Source: Vandiemenella viatica (lineage: Eukaryota; Arthropoda; Insecta; Orthoptera; Morabidae). Taken from it: a stretch of 64,000 bases of DNA. The DNA lies in the NCBI GenBank assembly GCA_031002005.1, contig JARYHS010013631.1, forward strand, positions 63,981,832 to 64,045,831, read 5' to 3'. The translations under genes and the position numbers were made by a program. Shown piece after piece: positions 10,780 to 24,478 of the stretch; within the stretch, counting starts at the first letter, position 1; each line of letters starts with the position of its first letter. The notes under the pieces were generated by a model. It saw only the letters and a list, made by a program, of their open reading frames with translations, was not told where the DNA came from and made no database searches.

Positions 10780-13700
10780 CCACTTTTTCGAAATGGAAAA
10801 CAAAGTGAAACCAAACACTTTAGTTCTTATTGTCGTTTCATAAGTGAGCCATATGCTTCACAATTTTAGACATTAGTTTTCCAAGAATCCTACATTGCGA
10901 GAAGACGCCTAACTTGAAAGAAAGAAGAAATAACATTATTAAGAAACAAAAGAATTTCTCCCATACCAGTTATTTCAAATTATCAACCAAAGCACAGTTG
11001 ATAATGCCTAATTCTTTCACAGTTTTTTTTTTTTTTTTTGTTAATTAATACCCAATCAAATGCGCACTTGAAGACAACAAAAATCTTCCATTATTGTAAT
11101 TTCTGCGTTCCATGTATTATAAACGATCAATGAACCGTGACGCCAGACGAGCGTCTTGAAGAACTGACGCGTGTCTGTTATTGGCTGTCTCGTGCGTAGT
11201 AACTGGTTGCCTACTTCTCCCGGCGCCGTCTCATCCGGCGATAACCGGCGAGCTCCGGACTGAGCCGACGACGCCAAATATGGCGGCGAAGCTAAATGCT
11301 GACGTCGGACTCCTTATTCTCTTACATTAATTTATACAACGTTCCTGAAACAATAGCGAGATGTACAACAGTTTTTGAGATGTGGGCTTGTATCACTACC
11401 AAATAACGATAATGGTGCGAGATATCTAATATTTATATATCACCATGGATTAACCGATGATGTGAATGGGAGCCTGAGAGGGGTAAGCTAAGAGATAAAA
11501 GTCAGTGTTGCCAACTGCTCGCGAATAATTGAGAACTTGCGCAGGTTTTTACCTGTCCGAAACGCTCATCTCACTTTTCCAAGAAATTGTATGCAAGTGA
11601 AATGAATAAGTTGAATTTGTAAATCTTTTAAGCTACCGTCAAATTTTAGTACGATTATAGGAGGAACATAAAGTAACAAACGTTCAACGAATTATAATTG
11701 TATGACATTGCTTTCACGTTCGGTTCATGTTACAGCAAGCGAATAAAGTTTTATAAAGTAAAAATTAGCTGAGTTGAGGGACAGTTCACTTTACCAGATA
11801 GATTGTCGAGAATATCAGTCCAGAATCACGAAATTTCCAGGAAGAATGGTGGATATTATGAATGATCTAAAAAATTATTCTGTTAGTGACAGGATCACAG
11901 AAAGAGTAAAGAAATGAAGGAAGAATTTTTAGACAGATGCTTAATTATGAACCGGTAGAGTCAAAGGGTGTAGAAAGACCTCCTACAGCTGGTTTTCAGC
12001 TAAATCTATTAAGCGATAAGGAAGCAAGAGAACGAACTCGCTTTTGAAAATTGTTCGTAGTAAAAACATTAAACTAAACTGAATGGAGGATCTATTGGGA
12101 TCCAGGAAACTGAGATTTAGCAATTTTTTTTAGTCACTGGTAGTAATATTCGGCCATTCGTTTCCTGGATTTACTGTAATTCATTATTTGTTTTGGAATC
12201 TAGTGATGATATAGTCGCGTGATATCCCATAGTCTCACACATTTCACTCTCGTAAACCACAACGTTATTTCACCAATAACGTTAATAACCTAGATGTTGA
12301 CGCACACTAAAGCCCGAACAACAATAATTGTAATCCTGTATATTTTAACGTACCTGGAAGCTACTTAACACTGTCGGTTTCGAAGTATTCCCAACCATAT
12401 TCCAAGGGAGAGATTCCAGCGTTTCTGCTACACAAAAAAATAACTAATAAAAGTAGTTATGTTGCGTTCCGTAATGTTAATACAGGATGAAGATAATGCA
12501 TTTATGGCCTACTAAATTTCAGTGAACCTCTGTTTTTAGCGATTCTGCAGATTTTAATGTCATCCATTTTTAATACAATGTTCCTAAGTACGCAAGTTGT
12601 CATGCCCGACATGGTGTGACCAAATTCAAATAATTATAATTAAGGCTAAATTTTAGTTTAATAAGTGACTTTATTGCCATCGAGAATATTTGTTAAGCAC
12701 TGAATACATCCTATGAAGAAGTTGCAAATAGCTTATATCGTTAATAAATGTTAATTGTGACTGTTAAATTGTAATTGTCGTCATCTTTCGTAGCGTCGCC
12801 ATTAAGTCCGGTGATGTCTGCGGCAAGTCGATAGTATTTTAAGTAAAATACGTATCCAAAAGCATTATCACACACCGGCTCTTTCTGAAACGTCGGAATT
12901 TCTTCCGGCTGTGGTCATTACAGCAAACGGACGATACAGATACGGTCAGCTATTCCGGCACAAGACGCAGGTAGCGAAACAGGGTTGGAGATAGGCCAGG
13001 GAATGCCCTCGTTCCGCCCATGTCTATGTAAGATAACTATCAAACGCTCGAGTAAGCCATTTGCAAATGCTACCCACAAGGGCAACTAGACATGAACTTG
13101 TAAAACGAATCGAACAGATACTGCGGACCTGTCGATAGCTATATCACTAATCTTGAAGACTTCTTCGAAAAACCAGCAAAGAAATGTTCACTTATAGTCT
13201 TTTAGATCTTGACTCTATATTCCTAAATCACCAGTGTGCCTCCCGTTGCACAAAATAGTCTATGATAAGTAAGTGGGAGAATGTCATCGGTTTCGATGAA
13301 CCAATTTAAACGCATGACACCCATACCGTGGATGGAGACTCAGTTTTACTGATGTGAACTATTATCGAAACCGTTGTAGCCCTTTTCCAATGAAAGATCT
13401 CAGGCCACATCGACAGACTATGGCCAACGGATTTGTATCGCCAAACTCCCACCAGCGGCATGGTAACAGTAGGATCTCACCTCAAAAGACGTGCCTAGAA
13501 GCTAGACGGCTACCAGATACTCTCAACCAAGCGCATATTGGATGATGGCTGGATATGGCTGTTAAAGAGTGGTAGCATCCAATGATGGTTTAGCACTTCT
13601 GTGGAACTTATGCTAGAACTAATAGGGAAGTATATTTGCAATGTACTCTCATGGAGAGTAATCATACATGAAAAGTTACTTGATTGATGCCCACAACAGA

Positions 13701-14477
13701 CTACGGCCCATTAGAACTGGATGGTATGCTTACATTGGCGATGACGGAGGGCTGCGGAAGCTGGCTGGTTCCTGAGGTTGATCCTCGCTCCCAGGCTGGC
13801 TCTTCAATTGACTGTGAGTTAACTCTCAGTGCTTCCACTCTGTCTCTGTCTGAGGGCCTCGGGCACCCCTGAGAATCATCTCTTGAGGGCACGAGCTTCC
13901 AGCGTTACCTTAAAAGGTGGCGCGGCAGCCAGCTAAGCCTTAGATGGCTTCGAGTGGGATCTCCATTAGATGAGGCACCTATGACCTTATAAAGTTACTC
14001 GCTCAGATCCATACTTGATATTTATTCTAGACTTAGGCATGACTTGGCCGTTAACAAAACTATCTTTCCGGCAAGAGTAAATCTCGTTCGTAGGTTTAAG
14101 ACTGGCCGAGACAGTACTGATCTTACCCCTTTCTTCTAGTTGCTTTCTGCTGTTTCAAACTACTCTATCACTGACTGCGCCCTTAGCGGCGAGGTTCTTA
14201 TATGCTTTTACCCTGGGTTGTCTTGGATAAAGGTGAACTTCTAAACAAAAATTTCTGGTTGGTCTCATTTTTCAACTATCGATTGAAGTCTAAAGATGAT
14301 TTGCCCCTGAGGTTCCCAAGCTTTTCTGGCCAACATCTCTGCTGTGATAATCATACGCTATATCACGCATTTGGGCTAAGCCACGCTTCAGCACCGCTCG
14401 TCAGTCGAATGGTTCTTAAATGCGGTAGCATCTCCCCAAAGAATTTCTGAGTAGTACATATATCATCATAATCATCA

Positions 14478-14600
14478 GTGTCCTGTCCTGAGGCAGATTT
14501 TCACATGACTGCTCTCCATTTTCCCCTGTCTTCTGCCCTCGTTTCCATGTAGTTTCCACTTCCCTTAATGTTATCTACCATATTTTACCTCCTTCTGTTG
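14478..14600 (-). pseudogene. LINE 3' end fragment
   Basis: Minus-strand code in one stretch resembles the last residues of a LINE ORF2: a KTGENGEQS/KWRA-like piece then NLPQDRT. It is short and diverged, recognised mainly by this ending. Confidence 0.45.
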
Positions 14601-15544
14601 TGTGGCAGCCGAGCGGAGACTATTGTGCGACAAACCTTTTGGATTCGTCTCGACTCTCACCAACCAATCGGTGAGATCAGCTGGCTGTAGAGATAATTTT
14701 GAGAAATTAGGTTAAATGCTAGTAATGGAGATTGCAAGCAGTACAGAATATCTTCTATTAGAATTGTGGCAAATATTCTGATTGAACACTTAGCATATTT
14801 TATCAAGAATTATTCTTAGATATTATGTACTAATCAAGGTTGCTTGAAGGAAACACACGGCGTAACTAACTAAAATAGTTATTTGTGAAGGGAAATATAT
14901 ACTTATACAGACACTTCAAATAAAGGTGCTATTTCTATAAAACAATCAATGGAAGACAATTATGACGACACCGATGCTACTAGATATGATTGCCTAATAA
15001 CTGAACTAGGCTTCAAACGAAGTCCACCTAAAGCATTGAGTGCCTTAAGATGGAATAATGCCTAATATAGTGCAATCATGAAATATTCTATTACCCAATA
15101 TGGAATATATAACAAGCAGCAGATTTATATCAGTGAAGTGCTGAGTTAGTTAATGTGATCTCTGCTCTTAAGGAGAAATTAGCCTAGTTGATGGGGCAAG
15201 GTTAGCTTCTGATTCGCTGGTTGCGATTTTAGTAAGAACAAATGCTCTGATTAGCTACTGATGACGTCTACGAGATACAAGGAAAAGGGGAAGAGCCTTG
15301 TGTAGCAGCTTGGTTACTGACGGTTGATTCTCATCAACTTCAACCATAGCTTCAGATCCCACGCATAACAGAGCAGCCGTAAGGATCTTGTGTAAGGTCA
15401 CGCGAGTGTCGTGGTTGATAAGACTCGACAAGTTGCGCAGAGTATTTGGTCTCTTAAGTTACACAGTTCTGCGCGTATCTTGACTATTACGCACGAAATG
15501 AAATAAAGACTTTAAGCTATTCCTATATCCCAGAAAACCAATCA

Positions 15545-15775
15545 TGAGAGACTTCTTCCTCTAACTCTCCTCCTACAAACTAGTCCTTCCAAGGCGTCCT
15601 TTATCAAGCACTCCCCTCTCAACAAGTGTTTCATACAATTCTTCTTTCTTTCTCTTATGCTTCCAGTAGTTTCCTCCTCTTACTAGTCCTTTCTAGCACC
15701 TCAACATTACTCACTTTTTTCCGTCCAGCTTATCCTCCCGACTCTCCTCCACATCTGAAACGCTGCTATTGTAGC
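15545..15775 (-). pseudogene. LINE ORF2 C-terminal fragment
   Basis: Minus strand, with frameshifts: AFQMWRR then ISWTEK, KRRKLL and RVRGRRS, matching the region after the reverse transcriptase in many insect LINEs (AFEMW.WRRM..ISWT..., then RRGRRR). No catalytic residues remain. Confidence 0.6.
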
Positions 15776-17122
15776 GGTAGGTGCCGGAAGGGAGGTAAGG
15801 ATGAAAATCTTTTACTACTTTTTATAATTCAAAGAAAACCCTAGACTGCTAATTTATTGGGCACTCATACTGGCGTACAGGTGAGGCTTATTTATTTTTA
15901 ATATTAACATATTCAAATATTTTTAAAAATAAACTGAGCAAAGCCTCTTCTTACAATTGCCAACATATTAACAAACAAACAAAGCATTAAAACACCACCA
16001 CATTTAAAATTGATCTTGAAGCAAATTCCCGATATTAATTGGCAAACAAGAAAGCTTCACACTTGGTTTTTAAATGAAAGTTCCCTTCACAACAATCGGG
16101 AATCATAAATCAAATACAGTATTAACATTGACTGTATCCGATCTCAAATGCCGGGCGCCAGGATAATTTAAATTATCCACCAAGTGTGGCTTTAAGAAAG
16201 TCTGTCCCAGCTAGCTCAATATTTGGGGGTGCGAGAACTCCTAATCAATCAGAGGTCGTTACAGGGCTGTACCCAATGACCGAATGAAAGTACCACACTG
16301 CACTGTAGAAATATTACCGTGAAGGAGATGTATTTCCGGCGGTGGCGGAATTACTATAGCCCCTTGGCTATAGCGGACAATGCACCACGTCCTTCAGTAA
16401 GCGTACTGGATGAGTACACAGTGACTTCACTGTACTGGACGCTCGTATCGACCCTTAGATTCGATGCCAAGACGGAGCGATCTCCAACTTCGGAAGATCC
16501 GCTCCTTCCAGTCTGAAGACTCGGAGTCAAGTGCCCTCCAGCGTCCGCAGGAAAAGCCTCCTCCCATCGCTCGTGGTTCACATAGAGCAGAAATGCACTC
16601 GCGTTACAAAATGCAGAGGATAGTCTGTCGTTGATTGGTTCTGCTGTTTTAGGCTCCTCCTCCTGGCTGTGACGATAGGCGAACATTGTCTTTCTCGATT
16701 CATGCGAACTCGGCATAGCCTCCGACTTATTCGTCAACTGTGACCTCCAAAACTGCCCGCTCGGGGACCTGGGATGGGATACGAGCATTCACCCCAGTGT
16801 GCAGTTTCCCGGAGCTAAGGGATCATATGCTTGACCAAATCCGTTAAAAAGGGTGGCTGCATTGTTCGCTCGCTGCCTGTCTGGCGGGACGGACTGGCGC
16901 GGCTAACTGGGAGGTCCTACAAACACTGACAAGCCTCTCCGATAATTCCTTTTTTTATTCTTTTTATATATAAAAATATGCAAAATAATATATATAAAAA
17001 TGTACCGAATGACCCATATGTGGTCATTCTGTTACACTATCCGTGTTTCATCCTCTTGGATACTTCAGATGAAATAATTTGCAACTGTAATGGTGAAATA
17101 AGGCATTGTGTTTGTGCTGCAG

Positions 17123-17388
17123 GCTACCTGGAGCAGGGCCTGATGGTACGGGACGCCCGCCAGCTGAGGAGGCACTACCTGGAGTCTGCCCACTGGCGAC
17201 TGGACCTGCTCAGTCTGATGCCCACCGACCTGGCCTACCTGTGGTGGTCGCCCAGCTCCTGCCAGGTCAAAGTGCCCTGTCCCGTCATAGTGCGCGCCAA
17301 CAGGCTGCTCAGGCTGCCTCGCATGAACCAGTTCTTCGATCGCACCGAGACCAGAACCGGCTACCCCAACGCCTTCCGCATCTGCAAG
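17123..17388 (+). CDS. CNG channel alpha-type subunit, exon with S2-S3 linker, S3 and S4
   Basis: With the split glycine this exon gives 89 residues. It starts GYLEQGLMVRDARQLRRHYL, the conserved intracellular S2-S3 linker of CNG channels. S3 follows with WRLDLLSLMPTDLAYL. A short S3-S4 loop has two cysteines (SSCQVKVPC). The S4-like voltage-sensor segment is VIVRANRLLRLPRMNQFFDR, followed by the CNG signature DRTETRTGYPNAFRI. These motifs separate CNG channels from HCN and EAG relatives. The acceptor is TTTGTGCTGCAG at 17122. The donor is TGCAAG|GTAACT at 17388/17389. The exon begins in phase 1 and ends in phase 0, matching both neighbours. The intron before it is 13,203 bp and the one after it 32,857 bp. 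Codon choice is strongly G/C-ending. A GC-rich MITE lies only 146 bp downstream. Confidence 0.96.
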
Positions 17389-17533
17389 GTAACTTTTTTT
17401 AATCTATCTCACATAAAGTCTGATCACAGCGAGTTTCACGTAATAATCCCGCAATTTCTCTGTTAGGTCGACGTGCTATTTGATGCCTCCTTAGAGTAAC
17501 AGTTTGGTGATATTTAACTAGTCTAATATGTTA

Positions 17534-17890
17534 AGCCGCGTTCCCACGATCTCTTGTAACGTAGGCGGGACGGGACGGAACGAATACTCAACAACACGCC
17601 ATGGGAACAGGGCCGCCTCTGCTAGCGGAGATGAGACGCAGCTACCCACTCCCTGTCGGTAAACATCACAGGCGTGTGTAGCAGTGCGCTGTTGCCATCG
17701 GTTTGCAGCAGCGGTGCGCACCCCCTTCTGTTGCTGTAAAGTGCTTTGCGCCAAACGACACTAGGCAACGTGGTGAGGTGGCGGCGACGTAAGCGAGGGC
17801 TAACCTGCGGCGCGCGCTCGTCCCTACACTTCAGCTAATGAGGTCCCGTCCCGTCCCGCCTTCGTTACAACAGATCGTGAGAACGCGGCT
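17534..17890. mobile_element. GC-rich MITE (family P), copy 1
   Basis: A 357-bp element with inverted repeats of about 45 bp, starting AGCCGCGTTCCCACGATCT (left) and AGCCGCGTTCTCACGATCT (right, inverted). It is flanked by TTA at 17531-17533 and 17891-17893. A 3-bp TNA duplication suggests the PIF/Harbinger superfamily, as inference. The interior is GC-rich with no protein code I trust. It sits 146 bp after CNG exon 17123-17388. Confidence 0.87.
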
Positions 17891-19217
17891 TTAGACTGTT
17901 CCATAAAACTGGGTCAGTGCTGATTTCGAATCTTCCAAAGATTCAATTACAAGCAATTCAATTCTTTATGATTAATTAACCTCAACGTGTTTATAAACTA
18001 TTCAATAGATGTAAATTGGCCAGCAAACGAAAGGAGTACTGTAAAAATTCATAGTTATATCAGAAAATTATAGATTACAAATAGGTTTCATACACAATAA
18101 TGAGTCGTCATGCATTACGACACACATGTATGTACAGTTTATTAAACATTCTTAGCCCATGATTTTCTCTGCCAATGGTCTTACGGTTGAACATAATATC
18201 GCGACGTGGGTGCACAAGATGCAATTAACTGAAGATATTCCGGGCGACACTGAGCCGTGCACAATTTCGTACAGCAAGTCTGGAGCGAGTCAACACGCAC
18301 ACAGAGCAATAGAACAGCAGTTACAGGGGTAGTGTATGTGACAGTAAAAAAGATTGGCGATAAGATTTTCAAACCAAGTAAAACATGTGGCGTCAAATTA
18401 ATGTATTAATTTCAGAAAATGGGTTTTAAGTCCATTGATACTGAGAGATCAAATAGAAAAATTTGTTATTATCTGCCTGCACAGTGCAATGAGTAATATT
18501 CTAGAGGGCAAAGTATATTTTCACGTTCCGGAAAAAAACCGCAACAATAATTATGTCAACTGAAATCTCCTCAACTACTAATGGGATTAAATTGCCGTTA
18601 TTTTAAAACATATGGAATACCGCTTCCGGATACGATAACGCAATTGCGATTCTATCAGGACTTATAGTTCATTGGCGTGTTCACCTATATGACTGATGAA
18701 CGAATATAATGCGTTTACTTTAATGCTATATCATTTGCTGACGGACACAAATGGCGATTTCATTCGGTTGTGTAGCTACCAAATATTACAAACTTAAAAC
18801 TAAACATCCGGCTCGCGTCTATCTAAAGCTTCTAGTGTTACAATATTTGAGAGGTATGTCAAATATACAGTGGAATTTTTGAACCGGGAAAATGTAACAT
18901 TTTAAAACGAAGGAAGAACGTACGCACTTGCAAACTTTCTCTATCTAACTTAAGCTATACGAATAATATGGTTCCTTTGCCAGTTGAATAAATTTACTCT
19001 GCCGAATGCAGAGCGTAAAGTAAACATCCAACTCGTCATGAGTAAATTTCCTGATTCTAATTAAGCGATTTCAACGTCCGTGGTTGTCCACTAAGATTAA
19101 TTAAGAGTACAGAAAATATGTAACCTGGAGAGTTAGTTTTCATCACAATATTAAATTCCTGGGTAATTCAATTTCGAGGCCTACCAATTGTGGCAGCAAG
19201 ATGCTTGCATAACAGAA

Positions 19218-19425
19218 ATTTGCTACCGAGCTTGGTTGATGAGTGAAAACGTTCGCGTCTAGTATTCGAGAGAACGTGGGTTCGATCTACGTTCCTTCCG
19301 TCCAGATTTCGGTTTTCCATGGTTCGTCGAAATAACTCTAGGTGAATGGCGGAACTGTTTCTTCATTAAAAATGCATGGCCTTTTGCCTTCCTGTTGCTC
19401 CTCACCCTTCTAATAACCTTTCATT
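19218..19425 (+). repeat. SINE-A copy, old and degenerate
   Basis: tRNA-like head with B-box GTGGGTTCGATCTACG, then CCAGATTTCGGTTTTCCATGG, CTCTAGGTGAATGGCGGAA and a weak tail CTAATAACC. Diverged strongly from the family. Confidence 0.65.
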
Positions 19426-19535
19426 CAAGAGCCGTTCAGCCTTCAAAAAATGAAACTCTAGGTTTGTGAGAAGAGAAGAAGTTCCTCATCAAGATGGTCA
19501 GTATTCTGATATTTTAAAAAAAAAAACCTACCACA

Positions 19536-19697
19536 TCAACAACAACGACGACGACGACGACAACAACGACAACAACAACAACGACGACGACGACGACAAC
19601 AACAACGACGACGACAACAACGACGACGACGACAGCGACAACGACGACAACAACAGCGACGACGGCAACAACAACAACGACGACGACGACAACGACA
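19536..19697 (+). repeat. Trinucleotide microsatellite, (AAC/GAC)n mixed
   Basis: About 160 bp of alternating CAA and CGA blocks with rare AGC changes. The open frame of Asn/Asp repeats across it, and the Arg/Cys frame opposite, are consequences of the repeat. Confidence 0.92.
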
Positions 19698-22307
19698 TGT
19701 TTCTAAGAGACTACGCCCAATACAAACTTCGGCTGTAAATATAGTAGACTGGATCCTTTCCGCGCCATGTGGAACAACAAGAAAACTGCGTTTCACGCTG
19801 GCAAAACCTATCAATCATTATACTACAGTTTCATCTTGTTATTAAGGCCACGCAGCTCAAACAGTTGGTAAGCTTCGCCACTCTCTGACTTGGTTCACGA
19901 CAGCTTTCAAAATTTTCTGTGACCTGCTTAATCTGGACTTTCTTGTGACTGTCGATAAATGTCAGTGGTCCCCTCTTAGTCTGTTGCATATTGTTTATCA
20001 ACCTTATCAAAACTGTGAAATGACCAGCAGTTATCATCAATACATTCTATCCTTGTCCTACAGAAACCAAATTGTAAACGAAATATTTTTCTCTAAATAC
20101 CTTAATTTAATTATTCTTAACCACTTTCAGGGGCTGCAGTATTTTGTAATATTAAAGTATTTTATAACGTTCTACATAAAACCGAACGGGAATGTTTGAA
20201 ATGTTCCTCATTTCTAACTTAAAAATATACGTTTTGCGAACAGAATATAACAGTAGGTCTTGATGAATTTTCACGCGTTTTACGTAAACTAGAAGCGTAG
20301 ATAGTATTTGTTACCGATTATAAGTACCTGTAAACCCATATTTTCAAGGGGGCTTCTTCATTATTCGATAACTATGAAACTTCACGGAACCCGTCATCAA
20401 TAATTTCCGGGAAAGATGCTATTAATTACAGAATCAGATCACAGATGCAGTTTGTTCTTACGTTATGAAACTTTGGATGGTTATTAACGTTTGTAAGGCT
20501 AGCATTAGCATAAGATTTCTGTTAAAATGCTTTCATGTGAGCTAAGCTATTAATGAAAAAGTGAACAGCAGAAGTACGTATTCCAGCTGTCTTACAACAG
20601 AAATTCTGTTATTAACGTTTTACTTCCTATACTCATAACAGTACTGTTTGTCCTATCAAATCCTCCGTAACGCCTTCTGTATTTGCTTGTTCGTTACAGT
20701 CATCTGCCTACTTCCTGGTTTTTTATATGCCGGAGAACTATTTCCACATTATCTTTCCATCGGCCTACCGTGTAGCCTTTCCACTGTATGTGTTGCTTAG
20801 AAGATCCTATTTGTTACTCTTCCATCATGCATTCTGTCTATATCACCTGTACTCCATGCTAGTCTACAAGATCCTGTCAGGGTGGTTATAAATGACTGCT
20901 TAGAAGTTGTCTCACTTCGTTCCGCGTTCGATTTCTCTATCCTTCAGCGTTATAATCAATAGGTGGTTTACCAAAAATTTCTTTCGTATCTCTCAAATTT
21001 ATTCTGTTTTGTTAAAGGAAGTCTTAGGACAGAATTGGCGTTGTAAAATCTATTAAATAAAAATCAAATGTGATGGACTGTTCAACTCGTTAAAGTTAAT
21101 GTAAGTATACGTGCTGTAACTGAGATATTAAAAACCCTTTTACAAAAACACAAGTAGCCACAACGAAGAACATTGACGAAATGGTTTCAGTGTATCCTGA
21201 AATGTTTAGACAAACTGAAAACTCGAGATCTAACTGTTACATTAAGACAGTGCGTTGTTGACACTTGTATATTGACAATCTGGAGAGAGGAGCCATCGTG
21301 ATAGAGGATTCGCTACCTGTTCCCTCTGCGCCTTGCTTTTCCGCTCCGTAGGTTACCGGGTACAATCGATAGTTGTCACCAGCCCACCCGGGCCTGGCCG
21401 CTAACAGCGTTACAGACCAACCCTGCCGGACAGGCGCATCACTGCCGGATCCGTTTTCGGTCCATTGCTTTTTTCTTCCTTCACATACTACAATACAGAG
21501 AAGGTATTAGTACTTCTGCCCTGTGGCTGTTTGCTTCATAGCTTAGTATTTTTTCTGCACTCCTCTTTTTCTTATTCTATTTTCTTTATATCCTCATATC
21601 TTCCTCCAGTATTTACCTTATCTTGTTCCTCACTTTCCATACATCACCACTGTTTTCCGCATCTATTGTGCTTCAATCGTGTACACATTTTAATTCATCT
21701 TTCTCTACCGCACTCTGTTCTCCTATTTCACTCATTTAATTTTTCTGCCTATCAACATGTTATATACTTCGTTCTTCAGTTATCTTCTTTCCTCAGAGCT
21801 CCATACAATAAATCTCTCCACACAAATATTTTCCATATACTTTTGTGATCTCAACAAAAAAAAAGACTTATTGTTCTAGTTCTTTATTTTCCCGAATTTT
21901 TCTAGAACAACGGAGGCATTATTTTATTTTTCTAAATACCTGGCTCTTTAATTGGAATGAAAATTCTACTATCTCAGAACAGGTTAGTAAAATGAAACAG
22001 CATAGATTATATATAGGCTATAGTTTCATTCATGCCACGTGAAGGCTTTTTGGGGATGACGAATGCTTGTATTTTATGTACAGCTAAGTAAGGTAAATTA
22101 TATTCGATTAAATTTGGATAGTTATCTAACAAAATCTCATCCATCGATTTAACCAGCACACATGTAGCTACTGACTTTGATGGATATATTAAGTTAATAA
22201 ATTCGATGGACCGTACAAGAGACTAATTATTTATGTATCACTGTTTCCGGTATATCATACTTCAGTTTTAAAAACTTTTCAAGATTAATGAATGTTGTTG
22301 TTGTTGG

Positions 22308-22365
22308 TATCTTAGGGCGCGTCGACAGCGAGGTCATTAGCGCCCTAACAATGACCAGCTAACGC
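22308..22365. repeat. Short inverted repeat containing the SINE tail core
   Basis: TTAGGGCGC and GCGCCCTAA bracket GTCGACAGCGAGGTCATTAG. The middle matches the GTCGAC..GAGGTCATTAG core at the tail of every SINE-A copy. Nothing else of SINE-A is present. Confidence 0.65.
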
Positions 22366-24296
22366 TTTGGATAAAGATTAATGAAGACGAACAGTAGAAA
22401 CATTTTTAGAATTTCAGAATGTTAATATATAATGACGTTATGGAAACTGCACAGTGGTTAGATTTAAGATAACTTTCTCATTTAACTTCTTCACGGATAC
22501 GCTTGATTGACTTGTTGACACACCATTTATTTACAACGCGAACATTTCTCTGCATAATTTAGGTAAAACAGAAGGGGTTAACTAGACATTTAGGAAATCA
22601 GTTGACAAAACAGAGATATAGATTTAATACAGTTACTGACAACGACTTAAAATAGTAACTCAGAAAAAAATCAGCTGACTTAAATCAAGATACAGAACTT
22701 ATAAACTTATGAACACCATTGTCTGCCTTCAAATTCACTGTCTTTGCAGTTGATGCATATGCAGGAAAGCAGCATTTGGTGATAAGAGATATATTTAGTG
22801 TTCTATCTTATAAATTTTGTTAACACAGTTTCAGATTGTTATTTAAAACCTGCAAGTAATTTTATCCTCATAGGTATCCGAACGACCTGAATCATTCATA
22901 GATACATTTCCTCCTGCTGCTTATTCAACCTATTATACACATCTACGAAAAGGGTACTATATGGCGTAGATGATATAGTCGGGAGACTATCCAAAATTGA
23001 GAGACAAATCCAACTCACAAAAAATTATATATTTCAAGTTTTTCGTTTTATAGACTAAAATAGAGATTATAAATCGACGATATAAATGATTTACGTACAT
23101 CGAATGGAGTTCCTATTCCTAATTTTACACACTTAAGAACAGTTAGTATTTTCGAATAAAATCATAAGTCTTAACGTATACCGAGGCACGGGAATAAAAT
23201 AATTATAAATTCGTGATAAAACTCTATGTTCGCACGATTACAAGTCAGAGAAATGACACAGAGTTATATGAATGAATTTTTTAATTAATTACTGAAAATA
23301 CACATTGATTTAGTTGGCTTTTCCAGTAAGCTACTTGTCTATACGTACTTCTCTATTAGTTCTACCCACAAATCTGTTTTGTAAACATATAAAGCGGAAA
23401 AATACAGAATATAATAATACTCAAATAACTGTTGTTGACCACAATAGACGACATCTACAAAATCATCTTTCCAAAATATTAAGCTGTAGTATATGTATGC
23501 CTTTTAACATTCCGAGATTTATTTCCAGTACTAAGGAAAGATTCCTAACGTTCAATGAACAATAATAATTTAAAATTAGTAAAATAATAAGAATAAAGAA
23601 ATTAATGGATTTGACTTGCAGAAAGAGACAGTTCCATACAATTCAGTTGTCTGTGGGTTTAAATGATGTTATACGTGGAGCAGTCATTGTTGCGTTCCAC
23701 TCGTTACCGGTGACAAATTCAGGTAAGAGTGTTCGATCCCGGTGGAAACGAAAGTGTTAGACGTATTAGAAAAAGCAGGCTGCGAATTTTAGTGAATATT
23801 ATGTTGCAAATGGAACTTATTTTCGTACACTGCTGCTCCTGAAAATCAACTTTATCTGAGAGATTGTGTTCGTCACAAACAGCTCCATCATCTCCAGGTA
23901 TACGTGACAATGTGACTTAATTTTGGATATTAAACATTTTCATAGCCTAGGAAATATTCCGGTAACACTGCCATCTATTGTAAACAATTAGTACCGCAAC
24001 AAGGGATAAGATTGTTATCCAGTCATCCTCTAAGTATAAATTTTATAAGTTGATTCTAATGCAGATCCATACTTAATTTTTTCTTACCTGTTGTTTCTGA
24101 GACTTACAGGTTCCAAGGAATAAACAGGAAATTATGGTATAGAGGAAGTGTTGTTTCCAAGTTGGCTGCCATGTTCGTCAGGTCTCACATGCCGGAGCTG
24201 TAGTTCTAGTTAGAAGATAAAGTAACTGTGTAGCTATTTGTATTGTTTAAATTAGTCAATTCTTTTTATAACAAGTATGTTCTGAAAAATACTAGT

Positions 24297-24478
24297 TGAC
24301 AAGGAAGTGAAATTAATTCGGCCGCGGACCTCTTTAAGGAACCATTTCTCTACTAGGCTGAAGTTATTACGGAAATAACGTGCTTTTAAAAAAATAATTT
24401 AAACTCGTGGCCAGCCAATTTAAATTGCGTTCTCCCTAATGTCATAGCCGAACGTTACCAGTAGCCCACTACGTTAGA
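24297..24478 (-). repeat. SINE-A copy, degenerate
   Basis: ACAAGGAAGTGAAATTAATTCGGCC matches the reversed tail, shown here as ACAAGGAAG...ATTCGG. The reversed head is recognisable at CGTTCTCCCTAATG and CGAACGTTACC. The middle is rearranged. Confidence 0.6.

Larger units (their letters stand above)
10780..17122. other. Intron 1, distal part
   Basis: Contains two small LINE fragments. GC-rich patches at 11110-11290, 13690-13990 and 16320-16900 are unexplained. The last holds a 144-codon minus-strand open frame (16788-16354) with no recognised domain; I treat it as uncertain, possibly part of a repeat. Confidence 0.55.

Noticed and set aside
16980..17122. Open sequence upstream of the S3-S4 exon in the same frame
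   Set aside because: It is AT-rich, does not match CNG proteins, and a good acceptor at 17122 joins in phase with the S1-S2 exon.
19466..19814. Asn/Asp-rich and Arg/Cys-rich open frames on opposite strands
   Set aside because: Both are translations of the AAC/GAC microsatellite and have no coding context.
21465..21848. 127-codon open frame with many Phe, Leu and Ser
   Set aside because: The sequence is a T/C-rich low-complexity tract; such tracts lack stops by composition.
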